In this document: positions 11,991 to 25,000 of the stretch, in pieces | Position numbering within the stretch: position 1 is the first letter of the stretch | Layout: every line of letters begins with the position of its first letter | Assembly: GCA_013396635.1 (NCBI GenBank) | Contig: WBMW01005750.1 | Span: 37,035 to 101,034, forward strand | DNA length: 64,000 nt | Direction: 5' to 3' | Source of the DNA: Penelope pileata | Lineage: Eukaryota > Chordata > Aves > Galliformes > Cracidae | Notes under the pieces: generated by a model | What the model was told of the DNA's origin: nothing | The model's database searches: none | The model's input: only the letters and a program-made list of their open reading frames with translations | Made by a program: the position numbers and the translations under genes

Positions 11991-14900
11991 GATTAAGTAT
12001 GTTGATATCTGAAATAAAAGGCACTGAGGAAAAGCTGAGTTTCATCATCTGTATGCTATATATAAAATATATTGCATAATGAAGTATTTACCTGTGTACA
12101 GGAAATCTAAAGGACATGAGAAAAGATCAGACATGTCAACATTATTGATTTTGTTTTTATTTAGGTGGAAAAGTCTCCAAAAGAAGAAGGTTTTTTTTCA
12201 CAGAAAGGAAGAGTTCCTTGGCTTCTGCTCATATACTACACCACCAAACCCAGTCTGTGTCCATCATTTGCCATGGGTATTACCCTGCTGTGCTATCTCC
12301 CACTTCACCAGAGCTTGCCATGCTCACGTTTCTTTTTCAAATACATTCTGACAAGCTGTGCAGCTTTGTACCTAGCTAGTACGTGGGTAGGTACTGAATC
12401 CCATCCAGCACTGTACGTCAATTAAGTAAATGCACTTTGAGAACAGATGTGACATTTAAAAAATCCCAGCAAAGCCTCTTTCAGCAAAACATCAAGCAAA
12501 ACATTAGCAGCACTCTGAAGAATTTCTGAGAATATCAGAGATGATTTTACTTCTGCAACAACAGCAACAAAAATAAACCCATGGCAGGAACAGGAAAACA
12601 CATTTGTTAAACAGCAGCCAAATCAGTCGGTGTGAAAATCTGATGAGAAGTTATTGACTGCTAAGGAGTACGTGTGCATATACCACATCAACGCCACAGA
12701 GACACAGGATGTTATTAGTACAATGAGAACCTTTGCTCAGCTGTCATTAAACCACAGGCTGTGCTCACTCTTGGGCTGTTTAACTAATTCTTAGATGCAT
12801 TTCACGGAATCAGCTGTTCTGCTGAATAACTTACACCAACTGCTCTCCACCTGACAGGGCGAGCTAACTCACTTCTTGTTGATATTGAGGAAACAAGGCC
12901 TCACCTGCTATCTCCTCCTCCCCACACCCTCAAAAACAAAGTATTGTGGTGTTGCATAGAGAACTTGGACCCCACAACTGCAAATGCTTAGCTATATCCT
13001 GAATTTTACCCCAGAACCTCCCACTTTGGCCTACTGCAGGGTTTAATCCCACCTGTAATTAAATAAGTGGCAGGATTCCCACTAGAAGGAAGATAAGTTC
13101 TTGTGTCCTTGCAGGAAGAGAGGTACAGTTTTATGCCCACAGAACTACATGGTGTTTTTTTCTCACTAATCATGAACTAAACAAACCCTATGTCCCAAAT
13201 AGCAATAATAATTAAGTACATCTTACTCCCATGAGGCAGGCAAAGTGATGTAGGCAGTGGTGTAGGTCAATGCAGTTCACACAGCTCTAACATAGGCAAT
13301 GCAGTGTTTCCTCATTGCTGGGCTTGGAGAACAAACACCAATGTTGTTTATCTTGTCATTTTAATTACTGCTATTGCACTGCTATGGTGGAGAAACACAC
13401 CGTGAAACAGCAACTGGCAGCTGTATTTCCTGCAGTACTCCTATCTTCAAAGGACAAAGAAGTAAAATACGTGATGTATTTCCAGATCTTCCAGAAGTAT
13501 CTTCCAAGTTATGTAGAAAAATAGGTGCTTTGCCAAGACTAACGAAAGTCTTGTTATGGCCATACATGTATATGTGCACATACAGTATCAACTCTAATCA
13601 CTGCGAAGATGAGGGTCAGACACAAGGAAAACTGAGCTTTTTCAAAATTAGTAACCAAAATTAGAAACCGTAATAAATATTCTTACTCAGAGCCTTCCTT
13701 GAAACATTAGGACACAGTTTGAGCAAGAAACAGCAGTAAGCTTAGCAGAACCAAGGATGCTTTAGTGGGCTTTGTGGAGATGGGCTCTTTGTGAATTCTC
13801 AACAGTTTTCTTGTCTGGTAGGCACTTGCAACATGCTGAAATGCCCTGGCACTGCTCTGTTCTCACCTAAGCAATGCATCTGACCTTTCCATATCAGCTG
13901 TTGTGCAATGGGTGTAGCATGATAGCTTTAACCAGGCAAGACAAATAAAAGCCAACGTACATGGCTGCAGTCACATTATCTGTTTTGGTGGCTTTCTCTC
14001 AGGGATTGCCACCATTTCCTTTGCTGCACAGTGAGTGAATGGCACTTTTGCAGGTTTAACATTTGCTTTATGTTACTTCTCCTTTCTCTGAGTCACAAGG
14101 ATTTTATTCTCTGTTCTTTAGCTCACCTGAAAAAACTACCGTTTCCTTCTTCTGCCACAAAACATGTACACGGTGTAGAGACAGAAGAAACACTATTATA
14201 ATTTCCCCTTGGCTGATTTGAGGAGATCAAGCAGCTAAAGCAGTGGTGTCTCTGCCATGTTTACATTCCTGCTGAGCAGGTACAGACAGGGCACAGACAC
14301 AGATGTGTTGACCGTGGCACTGCTATGCACAGACAAAAACTCCTCAAGAAATTGAAGTTCTGCCAAAGAGAAACTTGGGGGTCTTTTCACAGTATCCAAG
14401 ATAGGGATTAATGCTTGCAATTGTGTGCAGTTTTTAATTTCCTAAGGGTGCCATTTCTGATGCCATAAAGGCATAACTGTGGTTCACTTTGCTTCTAGTT
14501 ACTCAGCATACTTCTCATAATGAAGAGTAATAGATTACTATTGTGATTGTTCTTGCTGTTTAACAGATCATATTTTGCCAGGAATGCCTTGTCCACTCTG
14601 AGGATACTATCAAATCACTACTCAAAAAGGACAGTTTTAAAACATGAACTCCCCTTTTTATGTTGTTTTTGTAAATGTCCAACATGGCTCAAATTTTTCA
14701 CATGCAGTTCCTGAATCTGAGTGCCTACTCCTTTGCATATCTGACAACAATATGATTTTATTCAGAGAATGAATGTAAGGGCTTTCACAAAGTCTGGCCT
14801 CTGAAACATTGCTCACACTGGATTTAACCAGAACTGTGATATCCCTAATAATTAGATATTTTTAAGACATGAACAACAATTTTTATTCTTTCAAGGGACG

Positions 14901-16382
14901 CTCTATGATGCTAACTGCTTAAATAACCCCACCAGTAGCGTTGACATGTAGCAGGTTTCAGAAGAGCTCCATTCCTGTCCCACCCTGATCACAGATCTAG
15001 GGCACATCTTTCTACATGTAAATTTTCACATTTATAAAATAAGAGACATCTACAGCTTAATTTGTGGTGTGATATGAAAGGCACTGATGAGAAGTGTTCC
15101 TCAACAAAGACTCTATTAGAAATTGTTAGCTAAGAACTCTCTCTTTCCCTTCACCACAAATAACTTCTTCAGTGAGCAAGATGTTTCTTTTTGTCATGAG
15201 GACAAAATATTTGTTCCCAGATAAGTTTCCTTTGGCCTTTTCCATGGACACAGCTCATAAAAATCATGGTCCAAAACCTCTATATTTTATGCACAGGCAC
15301 AATGACTTGATTAAGATGGGCATCATCATCTTTCCAGCAAGGCTAATGGTGCAGATGAGCAGGATCTTGCCGTGCATCAACACAGACGGCACCAAGGGGC
15401 CAAAGGTGGAGAAAAGAGCAGGGCTTTCTGAGCCAGGGAAATATCTTCCACCCGAGGCCCCTGTCCATATCTCCTCACCTCTTTACCTGGCCATGTACAC
15501 CTGATCTCCCCACCCACATGCACGCACTTTGCTGCCAGCGCTAACAGGAGGATGTGCTTGGGATGGTCCCGCTGTGGGACAGCAGTTTTCCTGTCACCAG
15601 CAGCACAAGTGGAGGGATGGGCCACCTCCAAGACATACACTGCATGTACAAAGAATACAGCCTTTCCTGCTGGGGAAGTAAAGAGGAAGGGAGGATCAGA
15701 TCCAGCCAGCAGAGATGAAGGGAAAACACAGAGTGACAGCAAGACAGGATATCTTGGGAAATTGCAAACATCTCACCTAATAGGCTCCAAGGGTCACACC
15801 ACCACCAGTTTGGCCCACTGCCCCATACACTTCTTCCAGTTGCTCTCAGTGCTGCATGGCCCCAAGCGCCTGCCTTCTACCGCTGCATTGCCACTTGTCT
15901 GCTTTGCCATTGAGAGTAACAAACCCCAAATGCCTCCTTCCTTTTAGTGCAATCCTCATAAATTGCCTCTCTGCGCTGACACCTTCATTCTCTTGGAAAA
16001 GTTTGCAGCATTTGAATCTAATTGATCCTGGCAAGGAGGGCTGAACATTACTGCTAAATTGTCAGCAGCCCACATTGTAGTCACTGGTTCAAATGCCTAG
16101 GGTTTATGTGGGAAAAAACTGGGGGGACACGATTTCTAAACTTGTAACAGCTTCCAGTGAAACCAACAGTGGTTGCACTATGCCTGCTGTGCTGTTCTGA
16201 GCTGCACTCTGCCTGATAAACTGCTTGAAATTTTACAGTCAGTACTGAGAACATTTCTGTTTTCTCCAAGTCATGATCCAGGTAGCTATAGTGTCTTCAT
16301 TATGACTTCTACTTCTAGACCTTCACATCTAAGTGAGGTTATTATAACAAACTCCTCTGAAGCTGAAAGCTACATACAAGTG
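11991..16382. other. Intergenic, nothing firm
   Basis: No gene was recognised. A stretch near 15.0-15.1 kb (TTTTCACATTTATAAAATAAGAG) faintly resembles a MIR core but is too diverged to call. The GC-richer patch at 15.35-15.95 kb contains open frames of 121 and 131 codons on opposite strands over the same bases, with no recognisable domain. Confidence 0.5.
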
Positions 16383-16495
16383 GGGAAGCGGTGCCTGGAC
16401 GAGCTGAAGTAACTTCCTAACATCATGCATAAAATCTGCCACTTGATGCAGGAAATGAGCTCAGATCTTGCAAGTCGTTGTCCAGCGCCTGTGCC
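16383..16495 (-). mobile_element. Possible MIR SINE relic, antisense
   Basis: GAGCTGAAGTAACTTCC followed by GCAGGAAATGAGCTCAGATCT and CAGCGCCTGTGC is in the order of an antisense MIR (GAGGTTAAGTAACTTGCC, GCCAGGATTTGAACCCAGATCT, CCAG-GC-CGTGC). The match is patchy, so this is tentative. Confidence 0.38.
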
Positions 16496-16955
16496 CACAC
16501 AGACGGTGGCCGTGAGTCATTCCACAGAATGACAGAACTGAAGAGGAAAGGCCACTTCCCACCACAGCAAAACCCAAGCTCAAAAACACTAACTAAACCT
16601 CAGAGCCATAAAATCCTTTCACATGTCATGTAGGAAGAGCACCTGTGCATGGCCCGAATGAAATTCACTCTGGTGAGAGCCATTGTCTCCATGTCGGTGC
16701 GCCCCGGTTAGCTGACTGTGAGCAAAGCCTGGCAATAATTACGGGCAGTGACACAACACCCTTGGCAGTTGCAGCTCTGCTGGAGCCAGCTTCCTGTTTC
16801 TGCTCCCTTTGCAAAGCCAGAGAGCATGATGGGGAGAATGTCTGCCAGCAGCAGGCACGGCCACCCCCTGCCCTTCTGGCAGAAGCGAGAGCAGCTCCCC
16901 ACATTCCTCAATTCCATGCCCATCCTGTCTCCAGCTCTGCTTTCTGGCAGGAGGC

Positions 16956-16977
16956 TTTTTTTTTTTTTTTTTTTTTT
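16956..16977. repeat. Homopolymer of 22 T
   Basis: An uninterrupted run of 22 T lies between GGAGGC and GGCTGGC. On the minus strand it is a poly(A) run, but the sequence upstream on that strand shows no recognisable retroposon, so I treat it as a simple repeat. Confidence 0.95.
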
Positions 16978-17094
16978 GGCTGGCATTGCCAAGAGGCCTT
17001 GAGCTGTTTCTGCAAAGCCTTGCTGAAATTCCAAAGAAAGGCATAAGTCTGAGATTTATGTTAGCTTTGGCTCAGGGATAAATCTTGCCTGCTG

Positions 17095-17189
17095 TGTCCA
17101 AATGGTCACTTTCTGCCTTCACTGGATCTACTGTATTTCAAGATACTATGTCCAAAGAATTGTCCAAAGGTAGGATTTGTCCAAATGGT
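17095..17189 (+). repeat. Cluster of four TGTCCAAA motifs
   Basis: TGTCCAAA occurs at 17095, 17149, 17161 and 17178. The first and last copies extend to the 12-mer TGTCCAAATGGT. Spacings are irregular (54, 12 and 17 bp), so it is not a simple tandem repeat. Confidence 0.85.
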
Positions 17190-17694
17190 AAACAACGTCC
17201 GGTTCATGCACCCGCAGAAACCCTATCTCTTTCATGATTGCTTCTGGGTTACAGGAATATCTCTGCAAAACACAGTAAAACAGATCCTGAGCCTGGAAAG
17301 CAAAGGGCTGCAGCAGCTGCCCTACTTCAACCCAGAAATCTTTTGTCTGAGGCCACTGTGACGCATTGCTCTAAGAATCACAGATTTATCTCTTCAGCGT
17401 GCCAGCTCTTGGCAGACCTACAAATAAATACGCAACACATAGTGCTGCACTTTGACAGCTCTTCTGTCACAGACATACCTTATAGTCCTGTTGCTATTTT
17501 CCTGTTCAGCTCAGCTGCAGTAAAGTTATCTCAGGAAGAGCAGAACCAGGAAAGTCAGTAGGAACTGGGGTCTGCTGAAAGTCTCCAGCAGGGGTCTACC
17601 CCTACTGCTGGCAAAGTAACCAGTTCCATTTGTTTATCAACATCTAATACATTAGACAAAAAGCAGAATGCTATAATGGCTTGGTTAGCAGCAA

Positions 17695-17762
17695 CCAAAA
17701 CAATCAAAACAAAAAAACAAACAAACAAAAAAAAACAATCCCAAACCACCAAAAAACAAAAT
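17695..17762. repeat. A-rich (CAAA)n-like low-complexity tract
   Basis: An almost G-free run of A with interspersed C (AAACAAACAAACAAAA and similar). It could be the degraded tail of a retroposed copy, but no body is recognisable beside it. Confidence 0.85.
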
Positions 17763-19304
17763 ACCAATCAGAAAGAGCACTCCTGTGGTTTGTAACAATT
17801 TCAATTTTCAGTTCACCTGCTATTTTTCAGTAAAGATTTGAATAATATGAGAAATTTCATGTATGAAGGCATAGCATTCAGGAACACTACTTTTTTTTCT
17901 TGAGACATATTTGGCTCAGAATAGTGAGCTGTTCTCTCTTGACTTTAATTTCTCAAATATTTCTTTACCACATAGACATAGACCACAGACTATGATTTCT
18001 GCATCAATGAGCCATAGACTGGAAACCACCACGTTAGGATTTTTGCAGTTGGGAGCAACGGCATATGGATTCATAACTCTGGCTTTCTGCTGAGAGAGGT
18101 AGTTGAATAACACTTGGCACTAGGCTGGAAATAGGAAACTGCAAAATCTAGGGTCTCTGGCAAAAGTCTGAAAAAACATAGCAAATGTTAAGAACCCAGG
18201 CCAGCTGCACTGGTAGCTGACTGTACTGCCTTCAGCTGGTTAGCAAATACACAAGCATCTCACCTGGAGTGAGCTTCAGTGGTCCCCGCGCATGTGAACA
18301 CACACCAGTAAGACAACCATAAAATCTATCTAGCAAACTGCACAACTGGCAGGAGATATCTGGCTGCTGTTTGAAAGATTAATGGCAAATCACTAGTATC
18401 CTTCATGCCTAGCTTCACACAGCTTTGTTTATTATTTATTATTTATAGGGCAGCTGAGAGAAAATTCTAGGATGATTGACCTCTATTTAGTAAGTGTTAC
18501 AGTGCGTGTGAGGGAAAGAAAGGAAAAGGCCATGTGTACCTTCTGCATGGAAAAAGCTCATAAGCAACCAATTCACACTCTAGTAGCTCTCACATTGCCT
18601 ATAGGAATCACACAAAAGAATAGTGTGAATTTATTTGTCCAGAAACAATAAGCTATTGCCTCCTCAACTCTGTCAAGTGTGAAGTGCAAAGACAAAGGTC
18701 TGGAAACACTATCACAAGGCATTTGAGCAGCAAAGACTGTAAAAGGTATTCGTGCATTGGGCTACTTCACTCCTCAGGTTGCTCTTCTTGTTTTATAACA
18801 AGGGCAGGCAACGCCTTTCACAGAACTGCTTTGAGATCCAGGGAGATGAGGTTGGATGGCTTTTGCAAGAGGTGGGAAATGAAAGATAAGGACTTGTAGG
18901 CATAGCGTTATTCACCTACCAAAACCAGGGCGGGTACATGAAAAAGAAGAGGAAGGAAAATACTCTGTAAGGACTCGTCTACTTACACAGGGTACACTTT
19001 TATCTGTATTTTATGGAGACATATGGTATTGTGATATCTCTCTCTTTACAGCTGGATGGTTGATGTGTCACTACTTAAAGTTTCAAAACAATGGTGAGAA
19101 GATGGGAGAAAATCTGTTGTTTGTAAAAAAACTCTCCGCATTTCCAGGAATGCTCTCCTTTCCTGGAGGGAAAAGTTCCAGCTACTATTTCAGTAATCCA
19201 TCCTGCTGCACCAACAGTTTGTTTAGCTTCTGCTCTAAAAGTCATGCAACTAGCACCAAAATTCTTTTCTGCAGAGAGCAGCCCTAAAACATAAAACCTA
19301 AACA
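17763..19304. other. Intergenic, nothing identified
   Basis: AT-rich DNA with only short chance frames and the small tandem repeat at 18.43 kb. Confidence 0.55.
18429..18447. repeat. Short 7-bp tandem repeat (TTATTAT)n
   Basis: Two full units and a partial third, TTATTAT TTATTAT TTATA, inside ordinary AT-rich sequence. Confidence 0.8.
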
Positions 19305-19995
19305 AGTGTCCCACTGAGTAAGACCACTGCTCCATGTTGCATGATATTCTTTCTTCAGCATTGAAAGCACAGGTACTATTTGGGAGGTGCATGGGAGTGA
19401 AGACACTGCTGCACTTTTTCCCCTTTAGGGATGGCAGATGTCACCTCCCTACCTCCTTGCCTCTTGCCTTTAGTATCCGTGAATGTGCCTTCTCTCTTTC
19501 TCAGTCAGCTGATATCAGCTGCAGTGAGTTGCAGAAGTTCAGAGTCCAATGTAGAAATAAATGCTTCCTTTTGCTAATTTTAAACAGATCTACAAATTTC
19601 ATCAGGCAGTGCAGACCCGTGGTTCCACATTCAATGTGACCTACCACCTTCATTTTAACATCAACCTTAACTTTCTCTTTTCCAAGCTGAACAGTCCCAG
19701 ATTTTTCAATCTCTTCTCTTTATGCAAATGCTACATCCCCTTGATCATTTTATTTGCCCTTTTCTGTACCTGCTCCACCTCCACTAAATCCTTCTTGAGA
19801 CGCAGACCAGCATTGCACATGGTACTCAAGATGGGAGTGCATCCGGTTTTAAATAGCAGAAAATCATAACTCCTGTTCTGTTCCCAGTATCTTTCCTGAT
19901 GATGCCCAACATTTTGATGGCTCATTTGGCTGTGCTGCACACCGAGTTGGTTTTGGCACAGCAACAACTCCAAAATCTCTTTCCTGAGTTGTAAT
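19305..19995 (-). mobile_element. Ancient CR1-type LINE fragment with decayed reverse-transcriptase C-terminus
   Basis: Read on the minus strand from about 19995 downwards, the sequence gives the tail of a CR1-clade reverse transcriptase broken over several frames: an AK.AIKMLGIIRK-like block, then HLEYHVQCWS, then after a frameshift KKDLVEVEQVQKRANKMIKG, an in-frame stop, and RLKNLGLFSLEKRK. These match the conserved HLEYCVQ-WSP, KKD-LE-VQ-RATKMI and LGLFSLEKRR blocks of amniote CR1 elements. The 3' part (around 19305-19400) resembles the tail of the old reptile CR1 families (ending in GGTCTTACTCAGTG). Divergence and frame breaks show that it is long dead. The middle part (about 19420-19670) is poorly matched. 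Confidence 0.8.
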
Positions 19996-21984
19996 GACCA
20001 GCTTCAACTGCAGCATCATGTAAGCATGATTTAGATCATCAGATTACCAATGCAAATATAGAACTCAAACATATTTTGATACCATACCTAAAATTTAAAT
20101 GCAAAGCCAGCCCTTCTTACAGCCCTTAAAACATGGATTTATTGCATCCACTGACAACTTCTATAAATTAAAATCTGAGAACCACTTTCAGTGGAAAAAT
20201 AATAACAAAGTGGCTCAGAAAAATATCTGTAATCATTTACTTGAGCATCTCAAGTACAATAGGCTACTATCAAAAGAGGTGTGCACACTTTTCAAGGCTA
20301 AAATTTAAAGCACACATCCTTCTAAGCTTAGTGAGCTCCCAGTCTATTTTTATACTGATATCTATATAATGATTGTAAATTAATTACAAGTGTAGCATTA
20401 TTATTTCATTGTGAATTGACTGTATTAGGCATGGCATTTCTGATAGCTGTACAGAAATTTCACCACACACAATGTGTAAAGTAGCTATATTCCTTCAAAT
20501 TAAATATTGGATGTTGTAGCTAACATTTGACAGATAAATTTCAAGCCTGCTTCAAAACCAAAGCAGGAAATTTACTTCTGTGCTGAAGGTTGCTGTCAAA
20601 CTGGGTCCCGCTTTTAAACTGTGATATTGAAGGGAATTCCACCTATTGTAAACCAGAGCTATTCATTGCCTTTGCAGATATTTTTGCCAGTGCTCTGTAC
20701 TCATATACGTGTACAGAATCACCTGCCTCAGACGCTGATTCTTGCTCCAAGTATACTTAGCTGTCTCGCTAAAACTGCTCTTTGTTTTCTACCAGGATGT
20801 TTTGGAAGTGGACTAGACAGCAGCCCCGCTGATTGCTGCAAAAACAGCATTTACCAGACAGACGAACTGATGGTTGTGGATATGTGCCAAAAACAATTGA
20901 CCTGGTTATCCTGAATGGGTAAATATCAGAACATTGGTTGTAAAGAATCCGAGAGAGGTGTATTCATGTCTTAGTTCTTAAATCCTGTCCATTCGTACTT
21001 TTGCCAAAGGGGATGGAAAATAAATACACAGAATAGTCGGTGTAAAAAACCACTGGCTGCTTGTTTTACACTGTGTAAACTTCATGTTGTTGGAATAGCC
21101 TTGCTGCTCTGCCTCTTTACAATAGAATTTGGTCTATTGAAAACTGTATGAGCTAAAGTCACCTGTTTGAAATTGCTGCAAAGGCTGGAGAGAAGATTAG
21201 CCAGTTTAAAGTAGTGTTGCTGGGCTTCACCGCCCTGAAAGGAAACACCCACTGATTTATTTTTCATATTTGCATAGTCTTAAATAACTTCTTACCTTCT
21301 TATGCAGATAAGAACATCTTGCCTCCTACGTTCTCTACTGAGAGCCAATGCAAGCCCAAGATATAGAAATGAAGGCTTTCAGGGAATTCCTTCTGCCTCT
21401 GCACCCTTTATTCTTGGATCAGGAATGGCTGTCCTTTCAATATTCTATTTCTTTGCATGAGCAAAACAGAGCAAGAAATTTAGGTTCACATCTACAAGGC
21501 AACACTGAGTATTTCCAATGCTTGTCAGTGTCAGGTTATATCTAACATGTTCTTGATAACCTCCTAACCACTGTTTCCCATAAAGAGATGAGATCTCAGT
21601 TTCTAGAGTCACGCAAAAGCTGAGTTAGATATTATATGATAATATGAAAAAAAAAGAAATAATCTTTATGTACTAGATTCTGCTTTAACGTCTACAAGAT
21701 AAGATTCAATTGTTTTTCCTTTGGGATTCCAAAGCTCAGAGAGATCCAATTCTAGGTCTGGCAGAGATGGTTTCCTATCTTTCTTCCTAGAGGAATGTAT
21801 TGTCCTCCAGGAGGATAGCTGAGCTAAAAGAAACACGTTGGGAACTGCTGTCTACCAGTTTGGTTGATAAACCTGTCTGGGCCAGTAGATCTGTGTTCTG
21901 CCTCTACTTGGGGATAGGATGAGGCCGCTCATTGCCTCTCTGCCATGTTAACAGTACACGCTTTGCTTCATGTCATGTAGAGAT

Positions 21985-22067
21985 GCACCCCTGCTTGAGC
22001 AGGAGAGTTGGACCAGATGATCTCCAGAGGTCTCTTCCAACCTTAACCATTCTGTGACTCTGATTCT
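21985..22067 (+). mobile_element. CR1 LINE 3' end (5'-truncated)
   Basis: The segment has the diagnostic order of avian CR1 3' ends: CCCTGCTTGAGCAGG, then GTTGGACCAGATGATCTCC, AGAGGTCTCTTCCAACC, and finishes with the ATTCTGTG-type terminal repeat (CATTCTGTGACTCTGATTCT). Only about 80 bp remain, as is typical of 5'-truncated CR1 copies. The left boundary is approximate. It has no coding capacity. Confidence 0.93.
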
Positions 22068-25000
22068 CTGAAAATGAATACAGACTCTGTCAGAATATCT
22101 TGAAATGTCCTCATCCAAAAATCTGTTTGAAAAATCCTGTATTTGGGACAACGTGAACTGCTCTAATGCCAGAATATCACCCAGTGAAGAAGTCTTCTTA
22201 ATCCTAAGGATAACTTGCCTCTACTGGGAGGGTCTGCCACAAAAAAAAAATAAAAGGCTGGTAAGAAGATCATTCTGATTCCCAGTCCTTTTTAACATGT
22301 ATGTGAGGATTTCAGCAAGGGTCTCCAGCAGTGTTACCCAACGCATCAGTCTGTGGGGGCACCTTTCTGGATGCGAGAAGAAAAAAGTAGCTCTTCTAAG
22401 TTAGGATGCAATGCTGCTGGGAATTAAGAAGGTCATTTTCTATAACTGGAAACAAATTCAAAAGCAGGCTGGTTCTTGTTTGATGTTTTCAGACATCAGC
22501 GTAAAGCTAATCAGGCAAAGAAATTTTTTCTAGTCCTCTGAGTTTTGAGCTAATGTGCTTTGCTGGCTAAAGGACTTGATGTTAGCCCTACTGTAAACAG
22601 GCATGAAATCCAAGATGTCTTTTGTCTCCTTGTGATTCATGCAGAGACCTGCATCATTTTAAGCCCAGCAATTGGTACAGAAAATTGACTTGATCCAGAT
22701 AAAAATGAAGTTCTATTTGTCAAAAATGAACTGGATGTCAAAGAGATGAGTAAAGTCGAAGCGTTAAAGCAAATTAGTGCCGAGAGAAAGAACAAAATAC
22801 CACAGCTATTCTTTCTTGTGTAAGTAGAGAACGTGTGAATACTTCCTGGCTTCTGCATCATCACCTGATGAGGGGCAGCCAGCCTCAGAGCTGTGCAGGA
22901 CTGCCACACTCTTCACTGCTGCTTTCATAACAGCAGCACCATCCACAGTCCTCAGCTTTCAATTTCCAACATGGTACACTCTCAAGCCCTTGGGGTGCTC
23001 GTCCTAACATGTCATCACTGCCTATGAGAGCAGAATCAAGTCCCCTGTATCAACCTGGCATTGCTTTCTGTAGATTTCCACCTGTTAGGAGGAGAGGAGG
23101 AAGGAGGAGAGAACAGGGAGCTCTGCTGGCATTGTAACTGTATGAAAATAAGTTTGTGATTTTCACCTCTCCTAGACCTTGATGGGAAAAAATCTTTGTT
23201 TTCTTTTTCCTTAGCTCAGGGATGTCCTTTGCTGAAATTTAAGGTTTAGAAATCAGAAAATCAGATCAGGTTTCAAGAAAACAGTTGAAAGCCTTAAATG
23301 TCATCTGTATATTAAGTATCACAAAAAATTTCTCTGCTATTCTGCTCCCTTCTCAGCCCCAGGTTAACATCTCAGAGTAATTTCTATGAGTTGCATTATC
23401 CCAGGATAGCTGGTTGCTGCTGCTCCAGTTGATATTTTACCAGCAGTCTGCTGACAGTCTGCTTGCGTTTCTACCCTGCACAGTCATGACAGCAAAGTTC
23501 ATGGGAATAAGGCATGGGGCAGAACACTGATAGGAAAACAGATACATACACATTAAATATCTGAATAGCTCCAGACCAGGAGCTAATTTTTAACAATCTT
23601 TCTCAGTCCAGGTACACATGAGCAAAACGTTGAAGCCATTTATAATTCCAGTCTGCAGGCAGAAAGGCTGGCAATGTAAGGCCTTTATCTTCTGTTAGGA
23701 TAAAAGCCTTTCAGTTAGGGAACAACAGGTTTAAAAAATGCTCAGCCACTCCTCTTGAGTAAAGGCCAAGTCCTGCTCCATCCAAGGAAGTCTTGGAAGG
23801 GCCTGTGAAAGTACTGGCACGTTTTCAGGAAGAGCAGACTTCTTACACAACGGTGTGTGGCAGCTGAGTTTGCATGGAGTTAAACACTAAAAGCCTTTTT
23901 TGAGGTGAATCCACCCTCCCCTCCTCTTTCCTTCCACCGCCACCACCAGCCTCACCATATGATTTCAAACAGCAGCTCCCCAGCAGCTGCCGCCAGGGAG
24001 GCAAAGAGCATCCGTCCCCACAGAGCACAACTGCCCACCACAGCAAGCTGTGCACCTTGCAGGTGTGGAGATGCACAGCACATGGCCCAGCTGCGGCCAA
24101 ACCACACCACAGGCAGCAGGCAGCTCTTTTATTTCTGAGCAGTCAGATCATAAATAAGAACAGTAGTGAAAGACAGGTGAGGTGATCTCTCCTCCCCATA
24201 ACAAAGTTTTCAGTTGATTTCAACTGAGGTGGCAATCTCCTGGCAACAGAACCTGTTTTCCATTGGATTTTTTTGAAGGACTCAATATGATATTGCTTTA
24301 CGTAGACCTTTTTTTTTACCAAAAAGAAAAGAGCTTTTCTTCCCTCTGGTAGCCTTTGATTGTGACAGAAAGCCTTAGCATGGGGAGCGCGCATCCAGGA
24401 GCACACAGCAACCCTGCAGCCAGGGTGTGAAGCAGGACAGGTGGCATTCATGTGTCATACCGTCCATGGTGTCACCTGACCCCTTGTAAGCTGAGCAAGA
24501 GCTCCCACCTCAATGGGGGAAGGAGCAGGTGACCAGGCAGGATCACAAGGGTGTCCTCCCATGTGCCACCCAGCCCTGCTCCCACCTGGAAAAACCCAGA
24601 GCTGGTACCTCCTCAAAAGCAACCATGTGTGCCAGACTCAGCTCTGACTCAATTCTGCTTTGCTTCCTCGCTCCCTTTCCTTCCTACTAAAACACTCCTT
24701 CTGGCCGTCAGCAGTCCAGCTCTGGGTTAGATGTTGCCCTCCAAGCTTCCTTCAGTAAAAGGTGGTTTCCTTCTGCAGGAAGTCAGAGCTTCACTGAAGT
24801 AAATCATCTCCTGTTCTTCACCTGCATTTTCAGCAAAACTGCTGAGTTACAATTTGCAGGTATCTTTTCTTAACAAAACAATTAACAAAATGTTGCCCTT
24901 CCATCAGACTGGCTTTTCTCCCATGCCAAGTGAATGGCTGAAAGAAGAGTGTCCCGAAACTCATCAAAAGGGCAGTTTGTCTCTCCTTTTCACTGCCTGT

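Noticed and set aside
15000..15090. Weak MIR-like segment (TTTTCACATTTATAAAATAAG)
   Set aside because: Only one core block is discernible; not distinguishable from AT-rich background.
15377..15947. Overlapping 121- and 131-codon frames on opposite strands
   Set aside because: They occupy the same bases on both strands in a GC-richer patch, with no domain resemblance.
16505..16560. CACAGAATGACAGAACTG followed by GGAAAGGCC, resembling an antisense CR1 3' end
   Set aside because: Only a short loose resemblance, and the diagnostic GATGATCT core is missing.
16645..17046. 133-codon plus-strand frame and its minus-strand counterparts around the T22 run
   Set aside because: The frames cross the homopolymer, giving poly-Phe or poly-Lys, and occur on both strands.
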